This document shows positions 1-8,667 of a stretch of DNA of 64,000 nt, in pieces. A program made the translations under genes and the position numbers. The stretch spans positions 1-64,000 of the forward strand of contig JAFTVH010000010.1 of NCBI GenBank assembly GCA_017465845.1. The letters run 5' to 3'. The DNA comes from Lachnospiraceae bacterium (GTDB taxonomy: Bacteria; Bacillota; Clostridia; Lachnospirales; Lachnospiraceae). Each line of letters opens with the position of its first letter. Position 1 is the stretch's first letter. The notes below the pieces were generated by a model. That model was not told the origin of the DNA. It did not search any database and was given only the letters and a program-made list of their open reading frames with translations.

Positions 1-134
1 ACCGGCACCCCATCCTTTGTTATCTGTACATCCGTCTCAATCCCGTTAGCCCCTTGCAGGAGTCCGAGATAAAAGGAAGAAAATGTGTTTTCAGGCGCAT
101 ATTCACTTGCACCTCTGTGTGCATAATTAATCAT
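1..134 (-). CDS. Glycerophosphodiester phosphodiesterase, N-terminal part
   Basis: Partial gene running off the left edge; 44 codons are visible. The start ATG (132-134) follows an AGGAGG at 139-145. The visible protein carries the family's first active-site block, AHRGASEYAPENT, with the catalytic His-Arg, and the metal-binding block GIETDVQITKDG. GDPD enzymes hydrolyse glycerophosphodiesters to glycerol-3-phosphate and an alcohol. There is no signal peptide, so the enzyme is probably cytoplasmic. It lies 40 bp downstream of the permease gene on the same strand and is very likely the last or a late gene of the importer operon, which suggests that the imported molecule contains a phosphodiester. 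The family call is secure; substrate is inference. Confidence 0.88.
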   Translation of the reverse strand, partial: MINYAHRGASEYAPENTFSSFYLGLLQGANGIETDVQITKDGVP

Positions 135-174
135 TTTTGCCTCCTAATTTAGACGATCACGCCGCCTGTCAAGA

Positions 175-1083
175 TTAGCCCTTCACCGCACCGATCATAA
201 CACCCTTTACAAAGTGCTTCTGTACGAACGGGAAGATGATCATCATAGGCAGACATGCTACTACGATCAAAGCATATTTTACGATATATTGCAATCCTGA
301 AGTAGATGCTGAACTCGTCACCAATACATCATCAAGCATAGCTGCTTCCAGCTTACTTGCAACCAGAATCTCTTTTAAGAAAATCTGTAACGGATACAAG
401 TTTTCGTCTGACAGATACATAAATGCCTTAAAGTATGCATTCCAGTGAGCTACGATGTAGTACATGGATACTACTGCCAAAATTGGTTTGGACAAAGGCA
501 GCACCACACTCACCAGGAACTTGGTATCACCGCAGCCGTCCATTTTGGATGCCTCTAACAATTCTCCCGGAATGGAGCTCATAAAGTAAGTTCTCATAAT
601 AATCATGTTGTATACACCAATCGCGCCCGGAATCAGTATGGCCCATACGGTATTCAACATCTTCAGATCCCTGACTAACAAGTAGTTAGGAATCATACCG
701 GCACCGAATATCATGGTAAAGGAATACATCATCATCAGGATATTACGCCCCGGCATATCTTTTCTGGAAACAGGATATGCACATATGATTGTCATGAACA
801 TATTGATCAGAGTACCTACTACTGTATAAAACATAGAATTGCGGAAGCCAATCCATACCTTTTTGTAACCTAATACTGCATTGTAACCGTCCAAAGTAAA
901 ATCTACCGGCCACAGGATCACTTTTCCCGACATAATACTGTCCGGTGAGGAAAAGGAACAAGATACTACATAAATAATAGGATACAAAACGATCAGTGCT
1001 ATAAGAGTCAGGAACACAGTAACAACTGTATAAAAGATTTGATCATTGGACGACCAGCGCACTTTATTTGCTTTTTGTTTCAT
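175..1083 (-). CDS. ABC sugar transporter permease (LplC/YtcP-like, CUT1 type)
   Basis: 302-aa inner-membrane permease with about six hydrophobic segments; the first is at residues 17-40. The binding-protein-dependent permease loop is near residue 177 (EASKMDG...LPLSKPI), the contact point for the ATPase. The C-terminus KGVMIGAVKG is typical of the LplC group. It pairs with the permease just upstream (1142-2062) and the lipoprotein at 2169-4001. No ATPase gene is present in the cluster; Firmicutes CUT1 importers of this type commonly share an MsmX-like ATPase encoded elsewhere. The two other LplC-like permeases in the window are clear paralogues. Confidence 0.92.
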   Translation of the reverse strand: MKQKANKVRWSSNDQIFYTVVTVFLTLIALIVLYPIIYVVSCSFSSPDSIMSGKVILWPVDFTLDGYNAVLGYKKVWIGFRNSMFYTVVGTLINMFMTIICAYPVSRKDMPGRNILMMMYSFTMIFGAGMIPNYLLVRDLKMLNTVWAILIPGAIGVYNMIIMRTYFMSSIPGELLEASKMDGCGDTKFLVSVVLPLSKPILAVVSMYYIVAHWNAYFKAFMYLSDENLYPLQIFLKEILVASKLEAAMLDDVLVTSSASTSGLQYIVKYALIVVACLPMMIIFPFVQKHFVKGVMIGAVKG

Positions 1084-1141
1084 ATTTCAATTCCTTTCTT
1101 GACGCAAATACGATTGTGGAACCACTGCATGGCGGCAGTCG

Positions 1142-2062
1142 TTACCACAGGCTTGTATCACTTACTTTCTTGGATATCTTGTTAACAATGGTAATCAGGA
1201 TTACATTGATAACCGAGTTGAACAATCCTGCCGCTGTTGAAAATGAGAAGTCCGGCAAACCGCTTCCGAAAGATTTCTCATATACATACGTAGAAAGTAC
1301 CTGAGAGTAGCTAAGGTTCGCAGAGTTCTGCAGCAAGAATACCTTTTCAAATCCTACGTCCATGATGCTGCCCACATCCATGATCATCAGAATGATAAAG
1401 GTAGGCAGAATCGTAGGAATATCAATGTGCCATACACGCTGCAGACGGGTAGCACCGTCAATTTGGGCAGCCTCGTGAAGCTGTTGATCTGAATTCGCCA
1501 GAGCTGCCACATAGATAATGGAACTCCAGCCCGCATTCTGCCAGATACCTGACCATATATATATGTGGGGGAAAGCTGACGGAATGCTTAATATATCTCC
1601 AGGTCTTGTACCTGTCAGAGCCTGAGCAATGGTTCCGTAAAGACCAATGATAGGATTGATCAGCTGCATCAACATACCCACCAGTATTACTACGGAAATA
1701 AAATGGGGAACATATAAAACCATCTGTACTGCTTTCTTAAAAAAGCCTGGCTTCATGATGTTGATCGTCAATGCCAAAATAACAGGTATCAGAGAACCTA
1801 TCGTAGTAGAGTAAATACTGACACGCAGAGTATTGATCAATAGTCTGGTAAACTGACGATCCGAGATAAAGTTTTTAAAATTTTCCAGGCCTACCCATTC
1901 ACTTCCCCATATACCGGCCTTGAAGCTATAGTCACGGAAAGCGATCTGCAAACCTGCCATAGGTACATATTTAAATATAATCAACCAGATAAACGGCAGG
2001 AGCGACAATAGATAAAGCTCTCTTGCCTGCCATATTCTTTTCCGCAAATTTCTTTTTGGCAT
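1142..2062 (-). CDS. ABC sugar transporter permease (LplB-like, CUT1 type)
   Basis: 306-aa permease. Its N-terminal region (about residues 15-45: LLSLLPFIWLIIFKYVPMAG) is the LplB-family signature, followed by the FRDY...GIWGSEWVGLENF block. The ATPase-coupling loop (EAAQIDGATRLQ) starts at residue 197. The protein ends VSDTSLW, as do its paralogues at 19679 and 61646. It forms the heterodimeric channel with the product of 175-1083. It follows the binding-protein gene after a 107-bp gap that contains a strong hairpin. Confidence 0.92.
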   Translation of the reverse strand: MPKRNLRKRIWQARELYLLSLLPFIWLIIFKYVPMAGLQIAFRDYSFKAGIWGSEWVGLENFKNFISDRQFTRLLINTLRVSIYSTTIGSLIPVILALTINIMKPGFFKKAVQMVLYVPHFISVVILVGMLMQLINPIIGLYGTIAQALTGTRPGDILSIPSAFPHIYIWSGIWQNAGWSSIIYVAALANSDQQLHEAAQIDGATRLQRVWHIDIPTILPTFIILMIMDVGSIMDVGFEKVFLLQNSANLSYSQVLSTYVYEKSFGSGLPDFSFSTAAGLFNSVINVILITIVNKISKKVSDTSLW

Positions 2063-2116
2063 AGGATTTACCTCCTGTGATTTTGTAACGTTTCATCCTG
2101 TTATTGCTTTATGTAA

Positions 2117-2144
2117 AGAATGCCCCTTATATAGGGGCATTCTT
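2117..2144 (-). terminator. Intra-operon hairpin between binding protein and permeases
   Basis: A near-perfect inverted repeat (AAGAATGCCCC / GGGGCATTCTT, loop about 5-6 nt) lies between the solute-binding lipoprotein gene and the permease genes. The run of T after the stem is short, so partial termination or 3'-end protection of the binding-protein mRNA is more likely than a full stop. Similar hairpins sit at the same place in the other two importer operons (19616-19651 and 62619-62641). Confidence 0.6.
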
Positions 2145-2168
2145 CTTTGATATTACTGCTGCATATCG

Positions 2169-4001
2169 TTAGTTCCAGCACTCCTGAGTCAATTCCAGGA
2201 ATCTGGATAAGCCGATATCTTCAAGCTCTTTCAGATAGCTATCCCAATCTTTCTCTACATCAGAAGTTCCGTTGAACCATTCAACCAGTTTTTCATATAC
2301 ATAATGCTTCAGATCACTTCTGATACTGGACGCTTCTGCACTGGTATCTGCATCTTTATACTTCAGGCTGCCGATTACTTCGTCCGGGATCAGATCTTCC
2401 GCCTCAGTCAGATAGTCTGCCAGAGTATACGCATTTACAGGATCATTATAAAAGTCCTCACCGAATTCAAGGCTGGCTGCATAGAAGCCACCGGTAATCT
2501 CTGCAGTTCTTAACTTAACGGATTTGTTATACCAGTGTGTATTCTGTGTAATGCCCCAGTTATCTTCAATCTGGTAGATCAAAGGCGGATAACCTGCATA
2601 GACAGCATTTTCCCAATCATACTCTACAGTTCTTCCTTCTCTTTCACTTGCCAGAGCTTCCATTTCTTCTTCATTCAGATTATCTACATAATCCCAATGT
2701 ACGCCCTGTTCTCCCCAACGGGAAGTAATGGTAAAGTCTTCACGGCACATCAGATCAAGCAGACGGAATGCCACTTCCGGATGCTCACAATCTGCAGTGA
2801 TATGTGCATTGGAAGAAGGTGTAACAGCATTATAAGTTACGGATCTATAACCATCAGGTCCTTCCAACGGTGCCAACAGCAGCCATTTGTCTGAAGATGC
2901 ATGGTCCGTTAATACAATGTTGTCAGAAAGGTTACAGAAAGAACCTACAATCTGATCTCCGTTAGCATTTAAAACAGTCTGGAATACGTCAGTAGTCATG
3001 GTAAGAGAGGTTGCATCGTAAAGACCTTCCTGCATTAACTTACTGATGTACTTAACGCCTTCCTTCCAGCCATCTGTAGTATAAGAGGTAGATAATACAC
3101 CATCTGTAGAAACTAAGAAGTATTTCTTAGAGGTTACGTGCTGGAACGCATTCATTAAATATTCCCATGCAGACGCACCATAAGCACCGCTGCTGATATC
3201 ACATCCCAGCAGAGGAATCTCATCAGCCTGACCGTTTCCATTGGGATCCTGTGTCTTGAATGCCACCAACATATCATAGAATTCTTCAGTGGTAGTAGGT
3301 GCTTCGATGTTCAGTGCCTCGAGCCAGGGCTGATATACCCACATTCTGGCATATGTAGCATTGGTGATGGTCTCCTGATAGCTTGGGAACGCCCAGACAT
3401 GACCGTCACCGGATGTTGTCTGCTGCAGAATATCCAATCCCATGTTCTCTTTAATCTGCTCATACTTGGGTACAGCATAATAAGAAGAATTTGCAAAATA
3501 ATCTTCCAACGGAACCAGATATTCTTCCTCGCCCCACTGCATAGCCAGAGCATCATCCAGTCCCCACATGATGATATCAGGAAGTTCCTGACCGCCTGCA
3601 ACCATCATCTGCAATTTGTCATTGGCTTCACTGTCAGCAGGGAATACCACGAACTCCAGGTCTACGTTTCCTACTTCCTCTAACATCTGAGTATAGTAGT
3701 TCGTATCATAGTCCTCAACATAAGCATTTGACTGAATACCGATGGTAATCGTTACCTTCTCATTGCAGATCGTATCTGCTCCAAGCTCATTCAATACAGG
3801 ATCATGTTCAACACCGTCACCGGCAGCTTCAGAAGTCTGGCTTTCAGCAGACTGTGTTCCTGCTTCAGAAGTCTGAGTGTTCTTAGTTTCTGAAGACTGT
3901 TTAGATTCCTCAGAACTGTTGCCGCAGCCGGTGAGCAAGGATGCTGTCATGACTGAAGCCAACACTACGGATAATAACTTTTGAATTGTCTTGTTTTTCA
4001 T
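2169..4001 (-). CDS. Extracellular solute-binding lipoprotein (LplA-like, CUT1)
   Basis: 610-aa substrate-binding lipoprotein. The signal peptide ends in lipobox LTGC with Cys26, then a Ser/Thr/Glu-rich tether to about residue 70. The body has family hallmarks: 'MVAGGQELPDII', 'DPNGNGQADEIPLLG' (a Ca-binding-like DxNxDG loop) and 'REDFTITSRWGEQGVHWDYVDN'. It should sit on the outer membrane face and deliver an oligosaccharide-like ligand to the permeases downstream. Transcription probably starts at the AraC-type promoter at 4334-4397, which leaves an unusually long leader of about 325 nt. Paralogues: 17840-19585 and 62655-64000. Confidence 0.92.
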   Translation of the reverse strand: MKNKTIQKLLSVVLASVMTASLLTGCGNSSEESKQSSETKNTQTSEAGTQSAESQTSEAAGDGVEHDPVLNELGADTICNEKVTITIGIQSNAYVEDYDTNYYTQMLEEVGNVDLEFVVFPADSEANDKLQMMVAGGQELPDIIMWGLDDALAMQWGEEEYLVPLEDYFANSSYYAVPKYEQIKENMGLDILQQTTSGDGHVWAFPSYQETITNATYARMWVYQPWLEALNIEAPTTTEEFYDMLVAFKTQDPNGNGQADEIPLLGCDISSGAYGASAWEYLMNAFQHVTSKKYFLVSTDGVLSTSYTTDGWKEGVKYISKLMQEGLYDATSLTMTTDVFQTVLNANGDQIVGSFCNLSDNIVLTDHASSDKWLLLAPLEGPDGYRSVTYNAVTPSSNAHITADCEHPEVAFRLLDLMCREDFTITSRWGEQGVHWDYVDNLNEEEMEALASEREGRTVEYDWENAVYAGYPPLIYQIEDNWGITQNTHWYNKSVKLRTAEITGGFYAASLEFGEDFYNDPVNAYTLADYLTEAEDLIPDEVIGSLKYKDADTSAEASSIRSDLKHYVYEKLVEWFNGTSDVEKDWDSYLKELEDIGLSRFLELTQECWN

Positions 4002-4089
4002 AGATATCCTCCTTTTGATTCGTTATTTTCAAGCACAAATCTTCCTATCAAACTCTATCCCAAAAGTCGGTTCTGTTACGGTACCATAA

Positions 4090-4101
4090 TTAACCGGTTA
4101 A
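4090..4101. promoter_or_regulatory. 12-bp perfect palindrome in long leader
   Basis: TTAACCGGTTAA is a perfect 12-bp palindrome inside the leader of the binding-protein gene, about 90 bp upstream of its start codon. It could be an operator for a dimeric repressor, but no partner site was found in the window, so function is unknown. Confidence 0.3.
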
Positions 4102-4333
4102 ATATCATAATACCATATTCCCTTACTATTGAAAATTCGTCGAATGTTTTCTTCGTGCTGAAAACCTGAGTTACGCAAGCAAAAAAAGAGCGTGTCAAAC
4201 TTATATGGTTGCACAAAGGTATACCTCTGCTTCCATATAATTCCATCTGTTTTCCCACCCCAAAAGCCGCCGTGGCTTATTCTCTGGTCACAGAATACAT
4301 TTATCTATTTTTCGCTTTCGTTTCATTATCTAC

Positions 4334-4397
4334 ATTGTACATTTTTACTACTTTTTCAGCAATGCACGGGAAACACATTCTTTTGCACAATATGAAA
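4334..4397 (-). promoter_or_regulatory. AraC-type operator and promoter (site A), reading toward the binding-protein operon
   Basis: On the minus strand: TTTCAT (4392-4397), GTGCA (4384-4388), a second GTGCA exactly 21 bp on (4363-4367), directly followed by -35 TTGCTG (4357-4362), a 17-bp spacer, and -10 TACAAT (4334-4339). Two direct repeats two helical turns apart abutting a weak -35 is the classic layout for an AraC-family class II activator. The same architecture recurs at 12543-12607 and 15260-15325. The AraC gene at 4467 diverges from this site. Confidence 0.75.
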
Positions 4398-4415
4398 CTA
4401 TGATGTAAAAAAGAA

Positions 4416-4444
4416 TTGACAAACGTAAAGAAATCTTAAATAAT
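4416..4444 (+). promoter_or_regulatory. Promoter of the AraC regulator gene
   Basis: TTGACA (4416-4421), 17-bp spacer, AATAAT (4439-4444), followed by AAAGGAG and the start ATG at 4467. Its -35 lies only about 20 bp from the distal operator half of site A, so autoregulation is possible. Confidence 0.55.
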
Positions 4445-4466
4445 AAAAATCAGAAAGGAGAGCGCT

Positions 4467-5399
4467 ATGATTTATCAGATCCCCATCAAGAATTTACCAA
4501 ACGTACTGAAGGTTGGACATATTCGATATTCCAGCGGTTGGTCGGAAACTTATACACATAAATGGAATGTATTATTTTTTGTCGTTTCCGGCAGATTCTT
4601 ATATTCCTTTTCCTCAAGGCACCAGGTTACACTGACAGCCGGGATGCACTTGCTGGTTCCTGCCGGGGTTTCCTATCGGGTAACCGCCACAGAGGATTGT
4701 GACTATTACTTTGCCTCTTTTAACGTGTCCGGTAATCTTTCTGTAGTTGCAGACCAGGAAGTTGTACAAATTTTAAATGAAGAAACGGAAAGGCAAAGAA
4801 GTGCACTTAATCGTGAGTACGACACCGCTCCCTGTGATTCCATCTATATTGTAGAGAGCTATTTTCACGGCGACCAGGCTCCTAAACTACAGCATCAGAT
4901 TTCCCGCTGTGCAGAATATCGATATGGAAGCGCTCCCTTGGACCGAATGAGATTACTCAATTCATTTTATACGTTGCTTTTGTCCCTGGCTTCCGCTACC
5001 GGAGAACAACTGTTAGATACCAAACAGCTCTCTCCCACATTAATAAAGCTGACACGCTACATAGAGGAGAACTATACGTCACAGCTTTCCCTCCAGGTAC
5101 TGTCCTCTCATTTTTCCATGTCCAAGCAGTATATTATGAGGCTGTTCAGAGAGCAGTTCGGGATGACTGTCACGCATTATATCAATGATGTAAGATTACG
5201 GAAATCTCTGGAACTTTTGACGTTTCATCCGCTCTCTATCAGTGAGATCGCGTATGCAGTAGGCTTTTCCAGTCTTTATTACTTTGATCGGCTTTTCAAG
5301 AATACTTACGCGATTACACCTACGGAATATCAGCGGACACACAATGTGATAGCCCGTTCTGTTCCTGTTATCGAAATCAGGAATGATAAACAAGATTAA
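4467..5399 (+). CDS. AraC-family transcriptional regulator (cupin sensor)
   Basis: 310-aa cytoplasmic regulator. Residues about 20-100 look like the AraC cupin ligand-binding domain ('WNVLFFVVSGRFLYSF...LTAGMHLLVPAGVSYRV'). Residues about 190-295 hold the two helix-turn-helix motifs ('LSLQVLSSHFSMSKQYIMRLFREQFG' region and 'ISEIAYAVGFSSLYYFDRLFK'). ATG preceded by AAAGGAG. It diverges from the binding-protein operon across an intergenic region holding operator site A, so it is the best candidate for the activator that reads the 21-bp-spaced direct repeats at sites A, B and C. The ligand is unknown, presumably the glycan imported by the adjacent system. Confidence 0.9.
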   Translation: MIYQIPIKNLPNVLKVGHIRYSSGWSETYTHKWNVLFFVVSGRFLYSFSSRHQVTLTAGMHLLVPAGVSYRVTATEDCDYYFASFNVSGNLSVVADQEVVQILNEETERQRSALNREYDTAPCDSIYIVESYFHGDQAPKLQHQISRCAEYRYGSAPLDRMRLLNSFYTLLLSLASATGEQLLDTKQLSPTLIKLTRYIEENYTSQLSLQVLSSHFSMSKQYIMRLFREQFGMTVTHYINDVRLRKSLELLTFHPLSISEIAYAVGFSSLYYFDRLFKNTYAITPTEYQRTHNVIARSVPVIEIRNDKQD

Positions 5400-5422
5400 T
5401 TATCCTTTTTCAGGAAAAATTT

Positions 5423-5459
5423 GGGGGAAGCTGCGACTCGTTTGAGTAACAGCCTCCCC
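5423..5459. terminator. Terminator hairpin between convergent genes
   Basis: GGGGGAAGCTG / CAGCCTCCCC inverted repeat between the convergent AraC (+) and SGNH (-) genes. In the minus direction it is followed by a T-rich stretch (AAATTTTTCC), so it most clearly ends the lipoprotein-SGNH transcript and may work both ways. Confidence 0.65.
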
Positions 5460-5502
5460 TGTCTTGGACTATCTATTTCCCGCCAGTCCCTCTCTCTCTA
5501 TT

Positions 5503-6303
5503 CTATACCTCTACCGTATTACGATACGGCGTCCCAATGAATCCCACCTGCTTGAAATCCTTCATATTATGTCTGATCAGGTAGTCCATATAAGAAGCAA
5601 CCATCCGTGCTGTCAAAATATAGCCACACGGCTGCATATGTCCGCCCAGGAAGAAATTTTCATGGAACTTTGCATCATACACCGGTGCATATGCCCGAAA
5701 ATCAAGCACATATGAGTTGTCGAAGAATTCTGCCATTTCATGCATCAATTTTGCATGAGCATCTCCTTTGATATTCAGCTCCTCTGTCCGACGGTCCTCT
5801 CTGGGTATTGTCATAAAGAAGAACTTGGCATCCGGGGAGATTTCCTTCAGACGCTGTATAATATGCCCATAATATCCGGCAAATGTGGGTTTGTTATTCC
5901 TATAATCATTCCTGTTGATATCTTCTATGGTTCCAAGTTCCATTCCCTGATTATAAATGTCGTTTACGCCAAGAGCAATGATATACGCCTGGCTGGCATA
6001 TTCCTTATTCCAGAAATCCTTCTTCTCAGCCCAGCCGTCACAGTATTCTTTGGCAGTCATTCCACCTCTGGAGAAATTGTAGACCTTGCTGCCGATCATA
6101 CGTGCAAGATACTGTCCCCAGGAATATTCGAAGAAATCATGATAAGTTTTCTTGCCATTTGGACCTGTGCCCTCGAATTCTCCGCTGGACAGGCTGTCTC
6201 CCACGCAGGTGATTGTTCTGAAAATACCGGCGAAGCCTCCGTCCGTACATAGATGGTCCAACGGTTTCTCATCTTCTGCTGCATAAAACATATTAAAATC
6301 CAT
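5503..6303 (-). CDS. SGNH/GDSL-family hydrolase
   Basis: 266-aa protein with the SGNH blocks: block I CVGDSLSSGEF (nucleophile Ser37), block II NFSRGG (oxyanion Gly about residue 80), block III LGVND (Asn114) and block V GGHMQP (His222). It has no signal peptide and is therefore predicted cytoplasmic. SGNH enzymes commonly remove acetyl or other acyl esters from sugars. It lies 27 bp downstream of the EEP lipoprotein gene, in the same operon, so it may deacylate the imported glycan. The family is well supported; the substrate is inferred from context. Confidence 0.85.
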   Translation of the reverse strand: MDFNMFYAAEDEKPLDHLCTDGGFAGIFRTITCVGDSLSSGEFEGTGPNGKKTYHDFFEYSWGQYLARMIGSKVYNFSRGGMTAKEYCDGWAEKKDFWNKEYASQAYIIALGVNDIYNQGMELGTIEDINRNDYRNNKPTFAGYYGHIIQRLKEISPDAKFFFMTIPREDRRTEELNIKGDAHAKLMHEMAEFFDNSYVLDFRAYAPVYDAKFHENFFLGGHMQPCGYILTARMVASYMDYLIRHNMKDFKQVGFIGTPYRNTVEV

Positions 6304-6330
6304 TTTTATAATCCGCCTTTCTTTTTCTGT

Positions 6331-8562
6331 TTATGGATTCCCTATTACATCGCCTTTATTGCCGCCGCTTGTCATAGTGCCGTTATAGGTACACCCTTCC
6401 GTGTTAACAGTAGCGTTATCTCCCACATAACCAATCATGCCTCCGCAGTAATCTTCTGCAGTCAAATCTGCGTTAACAGCACAATTCTTTAATATGATAT
6501 TGGCATTTCTATTATATACACGACCTATGATTCCGCCGATTCCGTCACCTTCTGAGAATTGGATTTTTCCGTTAAAGGTACAATCCTCCACCGTAAGTGT
6601 TATATGAAGCATCTCATCTACACGACCGATGAGGCCACCGACATAATCCATGCTTCCGTTATTCTCTACCAGGGCAGCATTTACAGTAACGTTGGATATG
6701 GTTACATTTGAGCCATCGCCGGAAACTCTTGAGACAAGGGTTCCCATGGTATCTTTATCTTCTGTGGTACCTCTGATACAGGTATTCTCGAGGGTAAAAT
6801 CTTTGATCACTGCGTTGCTGCCTACTCCGCCGAACATACCTGCCACACCGTGGTTGGCCAGTGTCATGTAAAGACCGTAAATGGTATGCCCCTCACCGTC
6901 AAAGGTACCCTTGAACAGGTACGCAGAGTTCAGTCGTTTCCATGCATAGTTCCCGGCATCGCGCAGCATGATTTCCTCAAGTGTGCCCTCATTCAGCACC
7001 ATATCACGTCCCAGCTTAATAGTAACACCTTCGAATGTGATTTCTCCTTTGGATTCATCTCTCAGGATAGGGATACCTGCAAGCTGATCAGCAGTGGTCA
7101 AAACGTACTCTGTCTGATCCCCTGTATACCAGGAGGTATCCGGTGTTCCGGAATAAACGGAAGGTGCATTGGGATCATCTTCGTTTACTGCGCTGTCAGA
7201 ATCGGCTGCATAACCGGTAACTTCTGTTTCAAAGCACATATCTGTGATAATGGGTCTGTGATCGGAAGTGTAAATAGTCTTCTCTGAACCATCGGTTGCC
7301 GTAATGGTCACTTTTCCATCTCCTACAATGAACTTCTGAATGGTAATCTGATCATCTGCAAAGCAATAGTCCAGGTTGTCACCGGCAGCACCTTCTTCGG
7401 GATCAGGGTAATTATCACCCTGTGCACTCGCATCGAAAGCCATATTCCAGGTACCTTCAGCAAAACTGTAGCTTTCCTGTGCTGCAACAGCAGAATCCTG
7501 ATAACCGTAATCATCGCAGGCAGTATTATAAACATCAGTGTCCCGCAGATCATTAAAATCGCCAGTGATAAATACAATGGCATCAGCGTACTGTGCTTTC
7601 AGATCATCCACAATCTCCTGTATCTTATCAAAATGTTTCACTCTTTCCAGGCTGCGCAGTGTCTTGAGCGCATCGTTGTAATATACTGCATTCTGCTTTC
7701 TGTTCTGCAGATGAGTATTCACGTAAATGACATACCGACCGTTGATATCAAAAACGCCGTAGGTCATTTTACGGGAGCCAAGGTAGATGTAGTAGCTGGT
7801 CAAATTCTGTGTTTTGCCGTTTTCATCTACATACTGTGTTTGCTGGTCCAGGAAAACAGAATCCGGGGTATCCTTTTTAATGCCCAGCATTTTCAGATGT
7901 TCCTCAGACATCTGATATCTGCCGCCTTCCTCAAACAGATCTGCAACGGTAAGTGCAGTACTGTCGCTGCTGCCGGTACCGGTAAGCCAAATTGTATCGG
8001 CAGTAATAAGCTTCAGCCCTGACTTATAATAGATTGCGTTACGCTCGCTGTTTGCCGGGTTGCTGGAATCCTGAATGACTTTGTATCCGTCCAGCTTCAG
8101 ATTGTTGATCCATGTCTGTGTATCCTCCTGAAGTCCCAACAGATCAGGGGAATAATATTCAATTTCCTGCTTGACCGCTTCTATTCTGTTCAGAGCAGCG
8201 TCAGTCAGAACCCCATCGGTATTGGGAAGACTCATCTGTACATTAAAGCTCATGACACGCAGACCGGTGTTTCCCTCCGGGACAGCGGGACGCGCTCCAT
8301 TATTGGGGTCGACTGTTCCGGTAATCTGATTGCCGGTCTCTTCTGCCTCCGAAGAGTCAGTTGCAGAAGCACTTTCCTTCGAAGCTATTAATGTCTCCTT
8401 ATCGTCAGAAGCAAATGTTGCACCGCTTTGTGCTGCACTGTCATGTGCTGCACTGTTATGGGCTGCACAACCTGTTGTCATCAATAATGCCAGGCCCAAC
8501 AGTATTGCCAGACAGGATCGACTGCGTTGCCCTCTAAATACTCTTTTTATCATCTTTGTCAT
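6331..8562 (-). CDS. EEP-domain phosphodiesterase-like surface lipoprotein with C-terminal GLUG-like repeats
   Basis: 743-aa lipoprotein with lipobox TTGC (Cys32) and a Ser/Ala/Glu tether to about residue 95. Residues about 100-415 form an endonuclease/exonuclease/phosphatase fold with the expected catalytic stations: MSFNVQ (Asn), LGLQED (Glu), YVNTHLQNR (His), FITGDFND (Asp/Asn) and TSDHRPII (Asp-His). Residues about 455-743 contain GLUG-like beta-repeats ('KGTFDGEGHTIYGLY', 'YVGGLIGRV', 'YCGGMIGYVG'), probably a surface beta-helix or adhesion module. The EEP fold includes nucleases, sphingomyelinases and sugar or inositol phosphatases, so substrate cannot be fixed from sequence. ATG is preceded by GGAGG. 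Encoded between the larger paralogue at 8668 and the SGNH gene. Confidence 0.85.
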   Translation of the reverse strand: MTKMIKRVFRGQRSRSCLAILLGLALLMTTGCAAHNSAAHDSAAQSGATFASDDKETLIASKESASATDSSEAEETGNQITGTVDPNNGARPAVPEGNTGLRVMSFNVQMSLPNTDGVLTDAALNRIEAVKQEIEYYSPDLLGLQEDTQTWINNLKLDGYKVIQDSSNPANSERNAIYYKSGLKLITADTIWLTGTGSSDSTALTVADLFEEGGRYQMSEEHLKMLGIKKDTPDSVFLDQQTQYVDENGKTQNLTSYYIYLGSRKMTYGVFDINGRYVIYVNTHLQNRKQNAVYYNDALKTLRSLERVKHFDKIQEIVDDLKAQYADAIVFITGDFNDLRDTDVYNTACDDYGYQDSAVAAQESYSFAEGTWNMAFDASAQGDNYPDPEEGAAGDNLDYCFADDQITIQKFIVGDGKVTITATDGSEKTIYTSDHRPIITDMCFETEVTGYAADSDSAVNEDDPNAPSVYSGTPDTSWYTGDQTEYVLTTADQLAGIPILRDESKGEITFEGVTIKLGRDMVLNEGTLEEIMLRDAGNYAWKRLNSAYLFKGTFDGEGHTIYGLYMTLANHGVAGMFGGVGSNAVIKDFTLENTCIRGTTEDKDTMGTLVSRVSGDGSNVTISNVTVNAALVENNGSMDYVGGLIGRVDEMLHITLTVEDCTFNGKIQFSEGDGIGGIIGRVYNRNANIILKNCAVNADLTAEDYCGGMIGYVGDNATVNTEGCTYNGTMTSGGNKGDVIGNP

Positions 8563-8615
8563 CGTCTCCTCCTTTCATCCGTCAGAACCCACCCATGGCG
8601 GGTGAACCAGATAGG

Positions 8616-8639
8616 GCCGCCGGTACATAAACCGGCGGC
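8616..8639 (-). terminator. Hairpin between two EEP lipoprotein genes
   Basis: GCCGCCGGT / ACCGGCGGC, perfect 9-bp stem with a 6-nt loop. It has no T-run on the minus strand, so it is probably an attenuating or processing hairpin and not a full terminator. The stem resembles the terminator after the paralogous gene (23817-23850), where a T-run is present. Confidence 0.5.
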
Positions 8640-8667
8640 TCATTCTGCACATGAATTTCTTCTTTTC

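Noticed and set aside
8616-8639. Full terminator between the two EEP lipoprotein genes
   Set aside because: The stem is strong but lacks a T-run on the coding strand, and no new promoter was found before the 6331 gene, so read-through is more likely.
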